Assembly: GCA_034433795.1 (NCBI GenBank)
Contig: DAOUAE010000053.1
Span: forward strand, 1 to 64,000
Origin: DAOUAE01 sp034433795
GTDB lineage: Bacteria; Chloroflexota; UBA6077; FW602-bin22; DAOUAE01
Direction: 5' to 3'
DNA length: 64,000 nt
Each line of letters starts with the position of its first letter. Position 1 is the stretch's first letter. The notes under the pieces are model-generated. The model had not been told where the DNA came from. It ran no database searches and was given only the letters and a program-made list of their open reading frames with translations. The translations under genes were made by a program, and so were the position numbers. Of the stretch, positions 42,646 through 50,964 are shown in pieces.

Positions 42646-44076
42646 TTACATGTCGACCGTCGCGTGACGCCCGAGGGCCGTCGGGTCGAGCGGAATGCCG
42701 TAATCGCGCGCCTTGGCCTCCAGCGTGGCCAGGTCAAGCCCCAGCAGGGCCGCCGCCAGCGCCGGGTTGTAGCTCGTCCGGGCCAGGGCCTCGATGATCA
42801 GGCGTCGTTCGAACTCCATCACCGCCTCGGCCAGGCGCAGCCGCCGTTCGAAGAACGTGTTCAGGTCCAGATGGGCGCGGGCGGCGCGGTCGACCGCCCG
42901 GTCCATCAGGATAAGATGCTCGGGGGTGATGACGCCTCCCTGAGCCAGAACCACGGCCCGGGCGATGGTGTTCTCCAGTTCGCGCACATTGCCGGGCCAG
43001 TCGTGGGCCATCAGCCGCTCCATCGCCTCGGGTGAGATCCGGGCGGGCGGTGCGGTCGGGCTCAGGCGGTGCTTGTCCAGAAAGTGCTCGACCAGCAGCG
43101 GGATATCCTCCCGCCGCTCCCGCAGCGGCGGGAGATGGATGCGGATAACGTTCAGCCGGTAGTAAAGGTCCTCGCGGAAGTTGCCCCTGGCGACCTCGGC
43201 CGCCAGGTCGCGATTGGTGGCGGCGATGACCCGGCAGTCCACCTTGATCGGGGTGGACCCGCCGACCCGCTCGAACTCTTTCTCCTGCAGCACACGCAGG
43301 AGTTTCTTCTGGGTGGCCAGGGTCATCTCGCCGATCTCGTCGAGGAAGATCGTGCCTTTGTGCGCCAGCTCAAAGCGACCTTTGCGCTGGGTATAGGCCG
43401 AGGTGAACGAGCCCTTCTCGTGGCCGAAGAGTTCGCTCTCCAGCAGCGTTTCGGGCAGGCTGGCGCAGCCGACTTTGACCAGGGGGCCGTTGCGGTAGGG
43501 CGAGTTTTGGTGGATCACCTCGGCCACCAGCTCCTTGCCCGTGCCGCTCTCGCCGGTGATGAGCACCGTGGCGTCGCTCTGGGCCACCCGGCCGATGATC
43601 TTGTAGACCTCGAGCATCCTGGGGCTGCGCCCGACGATCCGCTCGGCGGGGTCGCGGGGGGTGGTGGTCCGCCGGCTGTTCTTGACCTCCTGACTCAATT
43701 GGCGGTACTCGAGGTACCGGCGAACGGTGGCCAGCACCTCCTCCATATCGAAGGGCTTGGTCAGGTAGTCGTAGGCCCCGAGCTGGATCGCCCGGATGGC
43801 GTTACTGGAGGAACCGTAGGCGGTCATCACCACGACCCCGGTCTCGCTGCTGAGGTCTCGCAGCCGCTGCAGGACCTCCAGCCCGTTCAGCTCGGGCATC
43901 CGCATATCCATCAGGATGAGGTCTGGCTGCGGCCCCTCCGGGTTCTGGCAGGCCGCCAGCACCGCGCTCCCGCTCGCCGCCTCGATGACGCGGTAGCCGT
44001 GGCTGCCCAGAAAGTCGCTCAGCATCGCCCGGATATCGGCATCGTCATCGGCGATCAGGATGGTCGCCCTCTCCAT
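42646..44076 (-). CDS. NtrC-type response regulator with degenerate GAFTGA loop
   Basis: The 476-residue regulator has a receiver domain (1-120, acceptor Asp57 in LILMDMRMPE), an AAA+ domain with Walker A GESGTGKE (175-182), and a C-terminal Fis-like helix-turn-helix (FERRLIIEALARTSYNPALAAALLG). The loop that should contact sigma-54 reads GSFTSA (222-227) rather than GAFTGA, and NCA is GCA. It may contact sigma-54 weakly or act with another RNA polymerase form. No sensor kinase is adjacent. ATG 44076 follows GGGGAG. Confidence 0.92.
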   Translation of the reverse strand: MERATILIADDDADIRAMLSDFLGSHGYRVIEAASGSAVLAACQNPEGPQPDLILMDMRMPELNGLEVLQRLRDLSSETGVVVMTAYGSSSNAIRAIQLGAYDYLTKPFDMEEVLATVRRYLEYRQLSQEVKNSRRTTTPRDPAERIVGRSPRMLEVYKIIGRVAQSDATVLITGESGTGKELVAEVIHQNSPYRNGPLVKVGCASLPETLLESELFGHEKGSFTSAYTQRKGRFELAHKGTIFLDEIGEMTLATQKKLLRVLQEKEFERVGGSTPIKVDCRVIAATNRDLAAEVARGNFREDLYYRLNVIRIHLPPLRERREDIPLLVEHFLDKHRLSPTAPPARISPEAMERLMAHDWPGNVRELENTIARAVVLAQGGVITPEHLILMDRAVDRAARAHLDLNTFFERRLRLAEAVMEFERRLIIEALARTSYNPALAAALLGLDLATLEAKARDYGIPLDPTALGRHATVDM

Positions 44077-44110
44077 ACGGCACTCCCCGTCGCGCCACCT
44101 CTCTCCAAGA

Positions 44111-44160
44111 CAAAAGGCCCCGCGACCGCACTCTCGTGCGCCAGCAGATCTCGGGGCCTG
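44111..44160 (-). ncRNA. Promoter-proximal terminator: attenuator leader or small RNA
   Basis: The transcript predicted to start near 44160 at once forms an 8-bp stem (44115-44122 with 44152-44159) enclosing a 5-bp hairpin with a GAGA loop (44127-44140). TTTTGTCTT follows the stem. Transcription would stop after about 50 nt unless terminated late, so this is either a short RNA or the attenuator of the regulator gene that begins 35 nt further on. No gene lies upstream on this strand that would need the terminator. Confidence 0.6.
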
Positions 44161-44165
44161 TCTCA

Positions 44166-44195
44166 ATCATAGGCAACGCGGCGGGGGGCTGTCAA
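44166..44195 (-). promoter_or_regulatory. Promoter of the NtrC-type regulator leader
   Basis: A perfect TTGACA (44190-44195), an 18-nt spacer and TATGAT (44166-44171) on the minus strand. Confidence 0.7.
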
Positions 44196-44313
44196 GAGGC
44201 GGCGCGCGGCCGGGAACGGACGGCGACAAGGGAACCCCTGCCGCCCAGGCCCGGCGCCGGCACCGCGCGGCCGCGCGGGACGGCGGCGACCGTCCCTTCG
44301 GCGGTTTCGCTTC

Positions 44314-44343
44314 TTGACAGTGGCCCGCTGGGTCGGGTATAGT
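44314..44343 (+). promoter_or_regulatory. Promoter of thrS
   Basis: TTGACA (44314-44319), an 18-nt spacer and TATAGT (44338-44343). The start near 44350 precedes the T-box leader. Confidence 0.75.
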
Positions 44344-44349
44344 GTGAAT

Positions 44350-44617
44350 AGAAGAATCAGACAAAGGCGTGGAACAGGACGAGTAGCCAGGCCGTCGGCC
44401 AACAGAGACGGGAGACCAGCGGCTGAGAGTCTCCCGGGCTTGACTCTGGCGAAAACCCCCTGGGAGCCGCCGCCGGAACGGCCCGCAGGGCCCAGTATGG
44501 CGTGCCGGTGGCCACCGTTAGCGGCCCAACGAGCGCAGACCCGGTCCGGACCGGGTCTGAAGGTGGGTGGAACCGCGGGTTGACGCCCCGTCCCATTGGG
44601 ATGGGGCGTTTCTCTTT
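44350..44617 (+). ncRNA. T-box leader of thrS
   Basis: The leader ends with the T-box core GGGTGGAACCGCGG (44565-44578) and a 12-bp terminator (44583-44594 with 44598-44609) followed by TTTCTCTTT. Upstream, a perfect 11-bp stem (44536-44558) fits stem III. A candidate specifier ACC for threonine is at 44455-44457 in GCGAAAACC, opposite GAGTA near 44380; this assignment is tentative. Uncharged tRNA-Thr should stabilise the antiterminator and switch thrS on. Confidence 0.88.
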
Positions 44618-44657
44618 GGGGGTCTCGCCACACGCCGATGGAGACAAGGAGGAGACA

Positions 44658-46460
44658 GTGGCCCAGACTCAGGTCCCGTCCCAGCCAGAACGCCAGGCTT
44701 TCCTGGCCCGCATGCGGCACTCGGCCGCCCACGTTATGGCCGACGCCGTCCTGGAGATGTTCCCGGACGCGCAGCTGGCCATCGGCCCGGCCATCGAGGA
44801 CGGCTTCTACTACGATTTCAAACTCCCGCGACCGCTGACGCCCGACGACCTGCGGGAGATCGAGGAGCGGATGCGACGGATCATCGCCGCCGATTTTCCG
44901 TTCATCCGCGAGTATATGGACCGCGATGAAGCCATCCGGTTCTTCACCGAACGCAACCAGCCGTTTAAGGTCGAGATCATTCAGGAACTGCCGGAAGAGG
45001 GGCTGGAGGATGGCAAGGTCTCGATCTATCGCCACGGCAAGTTCATCGACCTCTGCCGTGGCCCGCACGTCGAGCGCACCGGCCAGATCGGGCCGTTCAA
45101 ACTGCTGAGTGTGGCGGGCGCCTACTGGCGGGGCGATGAAAAACGTCCCATGCTCCAGCGGATTTACGGCACCGCCTGGCCCACCCAGGAGGAACTCGAA
45201 GCCTACCTCCAGCGCCTGGAGGAGGCCCAGCGCCGCGACCACCGCCGACTGGGCCGGGAACTCGACCTCTTCAGCGTGAGCGAGATGGTCGGGGCCGGAC
45301 TCATCCTCTGGCACCCGAAGGGCGCGCGCATCCGCACCATCATCGAGGACTACTGGCGCCAACTGCACTACGAGCGCGGCTACGAACTGGTCTACACGCC
45401 CCACGTGGGCCGAAAGGAACTCTGGGAGATCAGCGGCCACCTCGATTTCTACCGGGAGAACATGTTCCCGGCGATGGTCGGCGAGACCCAGGAGTTCTAT
45501 GTCAAGCCGATGAGCTGCCCGTTCCACATCCAGATCTACAAGTCGTCGCTCCGCAGCTACCGTGACCTGCCGCTGCGCCTGGGGGAGATCGCGGCCGTTT
45601 ACCGGTTCGAGCGCCCGGGTGTCCTCCACGGACTGCTGCGGGTCCGCGGCTTCTCCCAGGACGACGCCCACATCTTCTGCCGACCCGACCAGATCGAGGA
45701 GGAGATCGTCGGCGTACTGGACCTCACCCTGGAGATCATGCGGACCTTCGGCTTCCACGAGTACGCCGTCTATCTGGCCACCCGGCCGGAGAAGTTCGTC
45801 GGCGATCCGGAGCAGTGGGAGGCGGCGACCGAGGCCCTGCGCCGGGCGCTGGAGAAACAGGGGATGGCCTACGACCTCGACGAGGGCGGCGGCGCCTTCT
45901 ACGGCCCGAAGATCGACTTCCACATCAAAGATGCACTGGGCCGGACCTGGCAGTGCACGACCATCCAGTTTGATTTCAATATGCCGGAGCGGTTCGACCT
46001 GACCTACGTCGGCGAGGACGGCCGGCACCACCGCCCCTACATGGTCCACCGGGCCATCCTGGGCTCGCTGGAGCGCTTCCTGGGCATCCTCATCGAGCAC
46101 TACGCCGGCGCCTTCCCGGTCTGGCTGGCCCCGGTTCAGGTGATCGTCCTGCCGATCGCCGACCGCCATACCCCCTACGCCCGCACCGTGGCCGCAACGC
46201 TGCGGACCGCCGGCCTGCGGGTCCAGGTGGACGAGCGGCGCGAGAAGGTCCAGGCCAAGATCCGCGACGCGCAGCTTCAGAAAATCCCGTATATGCTGGT
46301 GGTCGGCGACCGCGAGGCGGCCGACCAGACGGTGGCGGTGCGGCTGCGGACCGGCGAGACCCTGGGCCCGATGCCCGTGGAGAACTTCGTCCGCCTGGCC
46401 ACCACGGTCGCCAGCCAGCGGGCGCTGACCCTGTTGCCCGAGAGCGTCTCCACCGGCTGA
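44658..46460 (+). CDS. thrS: Threonyl-tRNA synthetase
   Basis: The 600-residue class II synthetase charges tRNA-Thr. It begins directly with the editing domain (MRHSAAHVMADAVLEMFPDAQLAIGP, and CRGPHV). The class II core follows with GAGLILWHPKGARIRTIIEDYW, MSCPFHIQIYKSSLRSYRDLP, AAVYRFERPGVLHGLLRVRGFSQDDAHIFC, and the anticodon-binding domain from about 500. The usual N-terminal TGS domain of about 60 residues is absent. GTG 44658 follows AAGGAGGA, which supports this as the true start. Confidence 0.96.
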   Translation: MAQTQVPSQPERQAFLARMRHSAAHVMADAVLEMFPDAQLAIGPAIEDGFYYDFKLPRPLTPDDLREIEERMRRIIAADFPFIREYMDRDEAIRFFTERNQPFKVEIIQELPEEGLEDGKVSIYRHGKFIDLCRGPHVERTGQIGPFKLLSVAGAYWRGDEKRPMLQRIYGTAWPTQEELEAYLQRLEEAQRRDHRRLGRELDLFSVSEMVGAGLILWHPKGARIRTIIEDYWRQLHYERGYELVYTPHVGRKELWEISGHLDFYRENMFPAMVGETQEFYVKPMSCPFHIQIYKSSLRSYRDLPLRLGEIAAVYRFERPGVLHGLLRVRGFSQDDAHIFCRPDQIEEEIVGVLDLTLEIMRTFGFHEYAVYLATRPEKFVGDPEQWEAATEALRRALEKQGMAYDLDEGGGAFYGPKIDFHIKDALGRTWQCTTIQFDFNMPERFDLTYVGEDGRHHRPYMVHRAILGSLERFLGILIEHYAGAFPVWLAPVQVIVLPIADRHTPYARTVAATLRTAGLRVQVDERREKVQAKIRDAQLQKIPYMLVVGDREAADQTVAVRLRTGETLGPMPVENFVRLATTVASQRALTLLPESVSTG

Positions 46461-46675
46461 GACAGACCCCCAAGAGCTCCCAGGCCGGCACCGGCCACCG
46501 GGGCGCGTGGGCGCGGACAGGGCCGGTCGTGACGCCGAGCCTCTGCCGCCTGGCCCCCGGCGGTGCCGACCGTCCACCGGCGTACGGGGACGACCCGGCG
46601 GTTCCCGCCGCGGGGGAGATGTCTCTTGAGCGGGAGGACCGGCCGCCGGAGCAGGGACGGGCACGCTGGCGATAT

Positions 46676-46684
46676 GCTATCATA
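46676..46684 (+). promoter_or_regulatory. Extended -10 promoter of the DUF3090 gene
   Basis: TGCTATCAT with TATCAT at 46679-46684, 32 nt upstream of the start codon. The rest of the gap between 46461 and 46670 shows GC-rich inverted repeats but no terminator with a U-tract and no gene. Confidence 0.5.
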
Positions 46685-46716
46685 ACCCTGCAAGTTTCCG
46701 GTGAGGGCGCAGCGCG

Positions 46717-47250
46717 ATGGCGGAGAGGCCGATCGATTTTGGCACGGTGACACGGATTGAGGCCGATGCCGTGGGGCCACCCGGCCAGCGCCGTTTTCGT
46801 CTGGTTGTTTTCAACGAGAACCTGAGCGCCTGCCTGTGGATGGAGAAAGAGCAACTCCACGCTCTGGCGCTGGCCATCGAGCAGGTCTTCGGCGAACTGA
46901 CCGGCAACCCCCTCCGCTCGACGCTGCCGCCCAGCGGGCCGGTCGCCCCGCTGCGCGACCTGCCGCGCCGGTGGTCAGTGGAGTTCACGGTCGGCCGCCT
47001 CGGTCTGGGCTACGACCGGGAGACGAACCAGTTTCTGCTGGTCGCCCACGATACGGAATCCGACCCCGAGGGCGAGCCGACCTTCCGCTGCCAGGCCACC
47101 CGCCCGCAGATGAAGGCGCTGAGCCAGCGGGCGCTGGCGCTGGTCTACGCTGGTCGACCGCGCTGCCCGCTCTGCGGGGCGCCGCTCGCCGGCGGGTCAC
47201 ACGTCTGCGCCCGGATGAACGGCCACGTCGCGCACGAGCCCGACGCCTAG
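46717..47250 (+). CDS. DUF3090 family protein
   Basis: The 177-residue protein matches the DUF3090 pattern: IDFGTVTRIEADAVGPPGQRRF, LWMEKEQLHALALAIEQVF, FTVGRLGLGYD, and a C-terminal RCPLCGAPLAGGSHVCARMNGH that looks like a zinc ribbon. The family occurs in actinobacteria and Chloroflexota and its function is unknown. In actinobacteria it is often beside a histidine phosphatase and an SCO1664-type gene; neither is here. The start ATG 46717 follows GAGGG. Confidence 0.85.
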   Translation: MAERPIDFGTVTRIEADAVGPPGQRRFRLVVFNENLSACLWMEKEQLHALALAIEQVFGELTGNPLRSTLPPSGPVAPLRDLPRRWSVEFTVGRLGLGYDRETNQFLLVAHDTESDPEGEPTFRCQATRPQMKALSQRALALVYAGRPRCPLCGAPLAGGSHVCARMNGHVAHEPDA

Positions 47251-47301
47251 CCCGTCCTGCCCGCTGGAAAGGTTTTTGCAGGCGACGATCGTGGGGACCC
47301 G

Positions 47302-48309
47302 ATGAGCGCAGGTGAGACGGCTACCCTGGTCCTGACCGGCGATGTCATGCTGGGCCGTCTGGTGAACGAGGTCCTGCACGTCGAGCCGCCCACCTATCCG
47401 TGGGGCGATCTGCTGCCCTTCCTGCGCAACGCCGACCTCACGGTCATCAATCTCGAATGCGTGATCGCCCGGGGCGGACGCCCCTGGCCCGGCAAGGTCT
47501 TCCACTTCCGGGCCGACCCTGAGGTGGCGATCCCGGCCCTGCAGGTCGCCGGGATCGACGCCGTCTGCCTGGCCAACAACCACGTGATGGACTTCCACGC
47601 CGAGGCGGCCCTGGAGATGCTGGAGCACCTGCAACGGGCCGGGATCGCCTACGCCGGCTTCGGTCCCGACCTGGCGGCCGCCAGCCGGCCAGCCCTCCTG
47701 CGCGCCGGCCGGCTGACCATCGGCCTGGTGGCCTTCACCGACAACGAGCCGGAGTGGGCGGCCGGCCCGAACCGGCCTGGCGTCAACTACATCCCCATCA
47801 TCCCGGACGAGCCGCGCCGCCATCAGGTCGCCACAGCGATCCAGGCCGCCCGCCAGGCAGGGGCCGACTTCGTCATCGCCTCGTTCCACTGGGGACCCAA
47901 CATGCGGCTGGAGCCCTCGCCCGACTTCGTCGCCTTCGCCCATATGGTCATGGACGCCGGGGCCGATCTCTTCCACGGCCACAGCGCCCACGTCTTCCAG
48001 GGCATCGAGATCTACCACGGCAAGCCGATCTTCTACGACTGCGGCGACTTCGTCGACGACTACGCGGTGGACCCGGTGCTGCGCAACGACTGGGCCCTGC
48101 TCTACCAGGTGACGGTCAGCCGGCAGGGGGTCGAGGCGATCACACTTATCCCGGCCCTCATCAGCCGCTGCCAGGTCAACCGGGCCCACGGCCGAACGTT
48201 CGACGCCATCGCCGACCGGCTGGCCGACCTCTCGCGACGCTTCCACACCGTGGTCGAACGGCGGGCCGGGGTGCTGGCCATCCCCGTCCGCCGGCCAGCG
48301 CCGGCCTGA
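47302..48309 (+). CDS. CapA family metallophosphoesterase-like protein
   Basis: The 335-residue protein belongs to the CapA/PGA_cap family, named for poly-gamma-glutamate capsule synthesis. Motifs are LVLTGDVMLGRLV near the start, DLTVINLECVIA, DAVCLANNHVMDF, FVIASFHWGPN and DLFHGHSAHVFQGIEIYHGKPIFYDCGDFVDDY. These supply the metal ligands of a calcineurin-like fold. No signal peptide or capB/C genes are present, so its actual substrate is open. It follows DUF3090 after 51 nt. Confidence 0.88.
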   Translation: MSAGETATLVLTGDVMLGRLVNEVLHVEPPTYPWGDLLPFLRNADLTVINLECVIARGGRPWPGKVFHFRADPEVAIPALQVAGIDAVCLANNHVMDFHAEAALEMLEHLQRAGIAYAGFGPDLAAASRPALLRAGRLTIGLVAFTDNEPEWAAGPNRPGVNYIPIIPDEPRRHQVATAIQAARQAGADFVIASFHWGPNMRLEPSPDFVAFAHMVMDAGADLFHGHSAHVFQGIEIYHGKPIFYDCGDFVDDYAVDPVLRNDWALLYQVTVSRQGVEAITLIPALISRCQVNRAHGRTFDAIADRLADLSRRFHTVVERRAGVLAIPVRRPAPA

Positions 48310-48354
48310 CCGGCGGGCCCGCTCTCCGGCGCCATCCCCAATGGCGCGGCCCGT

Positions 48355-50064
48355 TCAGGGAGCGCCGGTCTCGCCGTAGAACTCCACGCGGCGGCCGCTC
48401 AGAATGGCCTGCAGCTCCGGTCCGCTGATGCCGTAACGGCGCAGGGTGTGACGGACGAACTCCAGGGCCGCCTCCAGTTCGGGATAGACCACCGCCTGCG
48501 CGCCGGCCTGACGCAGACGCCGCAACTCCTCTTCGTTGTGCGCCCGGGCGACGACGAAAAGCCGCGGATAATGCTGCCGGGCGTAGAGAACCGCGCGCTC
48601 GGCGGCCAGGGGATCGGGGATGGTCAGAACCAGGGCCCGGGCGCGGCGGAGGTTGGTATGCTCCAGGACCGCCGGGTTGCCGGCGTCGCCGTAGAGGCAG
48701 GGGATCCCCTCCTTGCGCAGCCGCTGCACGGTGTCGGGGTTGATCTCGACCACGATGAAAGGGAATCCCCGGTGCTGGAGAACGGTCGCCAGCTCCGCGC
48801 CGATCTTCCCGTAGCCGCACAGGACCACATGGTTGACCAGGCGCTCGGGCTCGGCCGCGTACAGGACCAGGGGCTCGGCCAGCCAGCGGGCCAGCCAGGG
48901 GTGGCGCCCCAGAGGGCGCAGGAGCGGCGCCCCGGCGATCAGCAGCGGATTGAGCAGAATGCTCAGGAGAGCGCCGGCGATGGTCAGTGTGTACAGATCG
49001 GCCCCAATAGCCCCCCGCTCGACCCCGACGCGGGCCAGGATGAACGAGAACTCACCGATCTGCGCCAGAAAGAGGCCGGTCCACAGCCCCGCCCGCAGCG
49101 GATAGCCGAAGAGCACCGGCAAAGGGGCGGTTATCAGGAACTTCCCCAGCACGACGACGATGGTGAAGAGCAGGACCAGATCGAGGTGCTGGAGGAGGAA
49201 GAGCGGATTGAACAGCATACCGACCGAGACGAAGAAGAGGGCGGCGAAGATATCGTGCAGGGGCAAGATCTCGGCCAGAACCTGCCGGCCAAAAGCCGAC
49301 TCGGAGATGATCAGGCCGGCCAGGAAGGCGCCGAAGGCCAGCGAGAGCCCCATCGCCTGGGCGGCGACCGCCGTCCCCAGGGCCAGGCCGACGATGGTGA
49401 GAAGAAAGAGCTCGCGGGAGCGGGTGGCGGCGACGTAGTACAGCAGCCGGGGAACCACGCGCGTCCCGAGAAGGATCGTGGCCGCCAGCAGAACCACCGC
49501 TTTGACGAGCGCCAGGACCAGCGTCTGAAGAGGGTTGGTGGCCGGCGCGGCCAGCGCCGGCAGGATGATGATCAGCGGGATCACGCTCAGGTCCTGGAGG
49601 ACACTGATCGCGATGGCCAGCTGGGCGTGGAGGGTGTTGAGTTCGCCCCGCTCGCTGAGCAGGCGCAGCGTCACCGCCGAGCTGGAGAGGGCGGCGATGG
49701 CCCCCAGGAACAGCCCGTGGGGGAGCGGCCATCCCAGGGCCGAGCCGAGGACCACCCCCAGCAGCATCGTCAGCGCGATCTGCAGCAGGCCCCCGAAGAT
49801 GCCGACCCGTCGAACCGCCAGGAGCTGGGGGAGGGAGATCTGAACGCCGAGGGTGAACATCAGAAAAGCCACCCCCAGATCGGCCAGGACCTGCACCCGC
49901 TGGAGATCGGCTATCGCCCCGGGGGTGTAGGGACCGATGAGGATGCCGGCGGCGAGGTAGCCGACCATCAGCGGCAGGCGCAGCCGGTGGGCGACAATCC
50001 CGCCGATCAGGACTGCCCCCAGGACCAGGACCAGTTCGGTGATAAAGACCCCCTGCTCCGGCAT
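48355..50064 (-). CDS. Kef-type cation:proton antiporter with TrkA-N domain
   Basis: The 569-residue membrane protein has about 12 helices of the CPA2 antiporter fold (LMVGYLAAGILIGPYTPG, ALSSSAVTLRLLSERGEL, LAFGAFLAGLIISESAFG, ALFFVSVGMLFNP). A cytoplasmic RCK/TrkA-N domain from about 410 follows (NHVVLCGYGKIGAELATVLQ, IPCLYGDAGNPAVLEHTN). It should exchange K+ or Na+ for H+ under nucleotide control. It is the last gene of a minus-strand cluster with the phosphoesterase and a small membrane protein. A 9-bp hairpin (50101-50122) sits between it and the small gene. Confidence 0.92.
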   Translation of the reverse strand: MPEQGVFITELVLVLGAVLIGGIVAHRLRLPLMVGYLAAGILIGPYTPGAIADLQRVQVLADLGVAFLMFTLGVQISLPQLLAVRRVGIFGGLLQIALTMLLGVVLGSALGWPLPHGLFLGAIAALSSSAVTLRLLSERGELNTLHAQLAIAISVLQDLSVIPLIIILPALAAPATNPLQTLVLALVKAVVLLAATILLGTRVVPRLLYYVAATRSRELFLLTIVGLALGTAVAAQAMGLSLAFGAFLAGLIISESAFGRQVLAEILPLHDIFAALFFVSVGMLFNPLFLLQHLDLVLLFTIVVVLGKFLITAPLPVLFGYPLRAGLWTGLFLAQIGEFSFILARVGVERGAIGADLYTLTIAGALLSILLNPLLIAGAPLLRPLGRHPWLARWLAEPLVLYAAEPERLVNHVVLCGYGKIGAELATVLQHRGFPFIVVEINPDTVQRLRKEGIPCLYGDAGNPAVLEHTNLRRARALVLTIPDPLAAERAVLYARQHYPRLFVVARAHNEEELRRLRQAGAQAVVYPELEAALEFVRHTLRRYGISGPELQAILSGRRVEFYGETGAP

Positions 50065-50129
50065 CGACCTTTCTCCCGCGCGAGACGGCGACGGCTGAGA
50101 GCCCGGGGCGGAGGCCCCGGGCCCGTCGG

Positions 50130-50318
50130 TTAAGCGCGGCGGGCCGCGGTCAGAAGAGCACCGAAGGCGACCAGCAGAAGTCCCGTAAGCAGCAAGAACT
50201 CGACCTGGCGGGTGACGATGAAGACTGCTCCACAGCTGGCTGCGCCCAGCAGGAGGGCTGTCAGACCGAGGGTCAGCGCCAGTTCACGGCGCTCTGACGA
50301 ACGGGAGGGTGGCCTCAT
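50130..50318 (-). CDS. Small membrane protein, two helices
   Basis: The 62-residue protein has a basic N-terminus and two hydrophobic segments (about 14-35 and 40-58). The start overlaps the phosphoesterase stop as ATGA. No family is recognised. Its position before the Kef-type antiporter suggests a membrane role. Confidence 0.6.
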   Translation of the reverse strand: MRPPSRSSERRELALTLGLTALLLGAASCGAVFIVTRQVEFLLLTGLLLVAFGALLTAARRA

Positions 50319-50815
50319 CCCCGCCTACCGGGCGGGAGGTAGACGATCTCGCCCTCCAGGCGGTCGGCCAGGTGGAGGAGGGCGAACGACGGCGCCGGGG
50401 CCTCGCGCGGCAGCGTCGGCGACCCGGGGTTGAGAAACAGCACCTCGCCGAGGACCGCCCGGTACGGGGTATGGCTGTGGCCGAAGAGGACGCAGTCAAC
50501 CGGGTCGTCGGCGAAGGCGCGCCGCGCGGCGGCCAGCGGCGTCGGCCCCGCATCGCCGTGGACCAGCCCGATCCGCCAGCGGGCCAGCGTCAGGACCCGT
50601 CGCCGGGGCCAGTGCTGCCGGATCTCCGGCAGGTCGGCGTTGCCCGCGATCCCCACGACCGGCGCGTGCTCCTCCAGGTGCGCCAGCACCTCCGGGCTGG
50701 TCACGTCGCCCAGATGGATGATGAGCGCAACCTCGCGCAGATGGCGGAGCAGGGCCGCCGGCAGCGGACGCCCAGAGCCCGGAATATGGGTATCGGCGAT
50801 CACCGCGACCTTCAG
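50315..50815 (-). CDS. Metallophosphoesterase, YfcE/MJ0936 type
   Basis: The 166-residue phosphodiesterase has the full set of metal motifs: VAVIADTHIPG, IIHLGDVTSPEVL, VGIAGNADLPE, GLVHGDAG and LFGHSHTPY, with LNPGSPTLPR. The family hydrolyses phosphodiesters such as cAMP or bis-pNPP; the substrate is unknown. The natural N-terminus LKVAVIADTH starts with CTG 50815, 6 nt after GGAGGAG. Downstream of the predicted promoter there is no ATG or GTG in frame before the fold begins; TTG 50830 is the alternative. Confidence 0.85.
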   Translation of the reverse strand: MKVAVIADTHIPGSGRPLPAALLRHLREVALIIHLGDVTSPEVLAHLEEHAPVVGIAGNADLPEIRQHWPRRRVLTLARWRIGLVHGDAGPTPLAAARRAFADDPVDCVLFGHSHTPYRAVLGEVLFLNPGSPTLPREAPAPSFALLHLADRLEGEIVYLPPGRRG

Positions 50816-50864
50816 CGGTCTCTCCTCCAACGCAGCCAGGTGACCTGAGACAGCCGGTGGCTTT

Positions 50865-50894
50865 ATTGTACCGGTGGCCGCCGACTTCTGCCAA
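50865..50894 (-). promoter_or_regulatory. Promoter of the phosphoesterase-Kef cluster
   Basis: On the minus strand TTGGCA (50889-50894), an 18-nt spacer and TACAAT (50865-50870). Confidence 0.5.
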
Positions 50895-50933
50895 CCGCCG
50901 CCGGCGATCGCGCTATTCCCCGGACCCGTCCGG

Positions 50934-50939
50934 TACAAT
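50934..50939 (+). promoter_or_regulatory. -10 box of the PCD-Nudix pair
   Basis: TACAAT in CCGGTACAAT, the same 10-mer as the divergent promoter at 50865, about 26 nt upstream of the PCD start. No clear -35. Confidence 0.45.
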
Positions 50940-50964
50940 AACAAGCAGAAACGCTGGAGGGAGC

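Noticed and set aside
44163..46664. Open frame of 833 codons opposite thrS
   Set aside because: Covers the T-box and thrS on the other strand and has no recognisable domain or ribosome site.
50101..50122. Terminator between the small membrane gene and the Kef-type gene
   Set aside because: The 9-bp stem is strong but no T-tract follows on the minus strand, so it is noted only as an intercistronic hairpin.
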